Assembly: GCA_050725815.1 (NCBI GenBank)
Contig: JBOHIG010000051.1
Span: 1 to 13,148 of the forward strand
Length of the DNA stretch: 13,148 nt
Origin: VAZQ01 sp050725815
GTDB taxonomy: Bacteria; Pseudomonadota; Alphaproteobacteria; Rhizobiales; Xanthobacteraceae
Direction: 5' to 3'
A program made the translations under genes and the position numbers. Numbering within the stretch: the stretch's first letter is position 1; each line of letters starts with the position of its first letter. The notes below the pieces were generated by a model. The model searched no databases, was not told the DNA's origin, and saw nothing but the letters and a program-made list of their open reading frames with translations. Of the stretch, positions 12,407-13,148 are shown piece by piece.

Positions 12407-13148
12407 TCACTTGCTCCTGCGAATTTCAGTTCTTGCGCGCGCGGCGGCGCGTTTTATCGTCGTAGCCGGCTTCTTGCTCTTCCCGCCAGCCTTGCGTTTC
12501 GGCTCCAGGATGATGTGCCCGACCGCGGTGTTGGACGCCGGCACCGTATAGAAGCGGTAGGTCTCCTCGACCTTGTCGTCGAGCGCACCGCGCATGATCA
12601 GCCACATCACCATCTCGATGCCTTCGGCGCCGGCTTCGCGCATGAACTCCATATGCGAGATGCGGGTGAGCTTCTTGGGGTCCTTGGTGAGGTTGTCGAG
12701 GAAGGCCTTGTCGAACTTGCTGTTGATCAGGCCGGCTCGCGGCCCGGAAATCTGGTGCGACATGCCGCCGGTGCCGAACACCACCACCTTGAGATCCTCG
12801 GGATAGGACTCCACCGCCTTGCGGATGGCCTTGCCGAGCATGAAGCAGCGATGGCCGGTGGGCGGCGGGTAGAGCACCACGTTCACCGCGAGCGGGATGA
12901 CCGGGCACGGCCACTCCTTCGGCGAGCCGAACACCAGGTTCAGCGGAACGGTCAGGCCGTGATCGACCTCCATCTTGTTGACGATGGTCAGATCGAACTC
13001 ATCCAGCACCACGGATTGGACGATGTGCGAGGCGAGCTCCGGATGGCCCTTGACGGGCGGCACGGGACGCGGACCCCAGCCTTCATCGGCGATCGGAAAC
13101 TCGGCCGCACAGCCGATGGCGAAAGTGGGAATGAGCTCGAGCGAGAAG
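12407..13148 (-). CDS. ligB: Protocatechuate 4,5-dioxygenase beta subunit LigB (5' end outside window)
   Basis: LigB is the catalytic subunit of the class III extradiol dioxygenase LigAB, which opens protocatechuate between C4 and C5 using Fe(II) and oxygen. About 246 C-terminal residues are visible. The frame is open to the right edge, reading ...ELIPTFAIGCAAEFPIADEG before GWGPRPV. Matching blocks are QSVVLDEFDLTIVNKMEVDHGLTVPL, WPCPVIPLAVNVV, FGTGGMSHQISGPRAGLIN and FMREAGAEGIEMVMWLI. The His in GMSHQ corresponds to catalytic His195 of Sphingobium LigB, and the second Glu of EGIE, 47 residues later, to iron ligand Glu242. Iron ligands His12 and His61 would lie just outside. The C terminus (about 30 residues after HIILE) is rich in Lys and Arg. 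The alpha subunit LigA is expected upstream, beyond the window. Confidence 0.93.
   Translation of the reverse strand, partial: FSLELIPTFAIGCAAEFPIADEGWGPRPVPPVKGHPELASHIVQSVVLDEFDLTIVNKMEVDHGLTVPLNLVFGSPKEWPCPVIPLAVNVVLYPPPTGHRCFMLGKAIRKAVESYPEDLKVVVFGTGGMSHQISGPRAGLINSKFDKAFLDNLTKDPKKLTRISHMEFMREAGAEGIEMVMWLIMRGALDDKVEETYRFYTVPASNTAVGHIILEPKRKAGGKSKKPATTIKRAAARARTEIRRSK

Noticed and set aside
12405..12410. GTG start for ligC at 12410
   Set aside because: Only three bases separate it from AGGAG; the ATG at 12404 has nine and gives the usual MKI start.
13061..13063. GTG at 13063 as the start of LigB
   Set aside because: The frame continues upstream to the window edge with clearly LigB-like residues (IPTFAIG, ADEGWGPRPV), so the true start is outside.

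Overview
The window is high-GC DNA from an alphaproteobacterium, most likely of the Bradyrhizobium/Rhodopseudomonas branch of the Hyphomicrobiales. This rests on codon usage, on the protein families, and above all on the palindromic intergenic repeats typical of that group. No taxonomic search was possible.

Layout: a macro-domain (ADP-ribose hydrolase) gene lies on the plus strand at 157-729. Everything else reads on the minus strand, so transcription runs from the right edge to the left. In transcription order: ligB (protocatechuate 4,5-dioxygenase beta subunit, 5' end outside the window) and ligC (CHMS dehydrogenase), overlapping in style of an operon; then four proteins of the MetE catalytic-domain (cobalamin-independent methionine synthase) superfamily, three of them YxjG/YxjH-type paralogues and one from a different subfamily; then a CoA-ester module made of an SDR, a MaoC-type hydratase, an acyl-CoA dehydrogenase and a CaiB/BaiF CoA-transferase; finally glucokinase.

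How the genes may work together: LigB and LigC open the ring of protocatechuate and oxidise the product to 2-pyrone-4,6-dicarboxylate, a lignin-aromatic route. The SDR and MaoC proteins look like the two halves of a peroxisomal MFE-2-type enzyme (3-hydroxyacyl-CoA dehydrogenase plus hydratase 2). With the dehydrogenase and CoA-transferase they form a complete activation and beta-oxidation-like set for an unidentified acid. The four MetE-like proteins keep all four zinc ligands (His, Cys, Glu, Cys) but lack the N-terminal half of MetE. They are the most interesting part: four stand-alone zinc thiol-methyltransferase candidates lie between an aromatic ring-cleavage pair and a CoA-ester pathway. 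A role as methyl sink for methoxylated aromatics is my inference, not something the sequence proves.

The intergenic spaces are full of palindromic elements. One family (CCCTCCC hairpins around a GGGTGGGG/CCCCACCC stem) occurs as three composite copies and one solo hairpin. The largest copy carries the C-terminal remnant of a DUF559-type endonuclease-like gene. Other dyads flank glk, follow the macro gene, and separate ligC from the third YxjG-like gene. No gap without a gene exceeds 300 bases. No tRNA, rRNA, CRISPR array or intact insertion sequence was seen.
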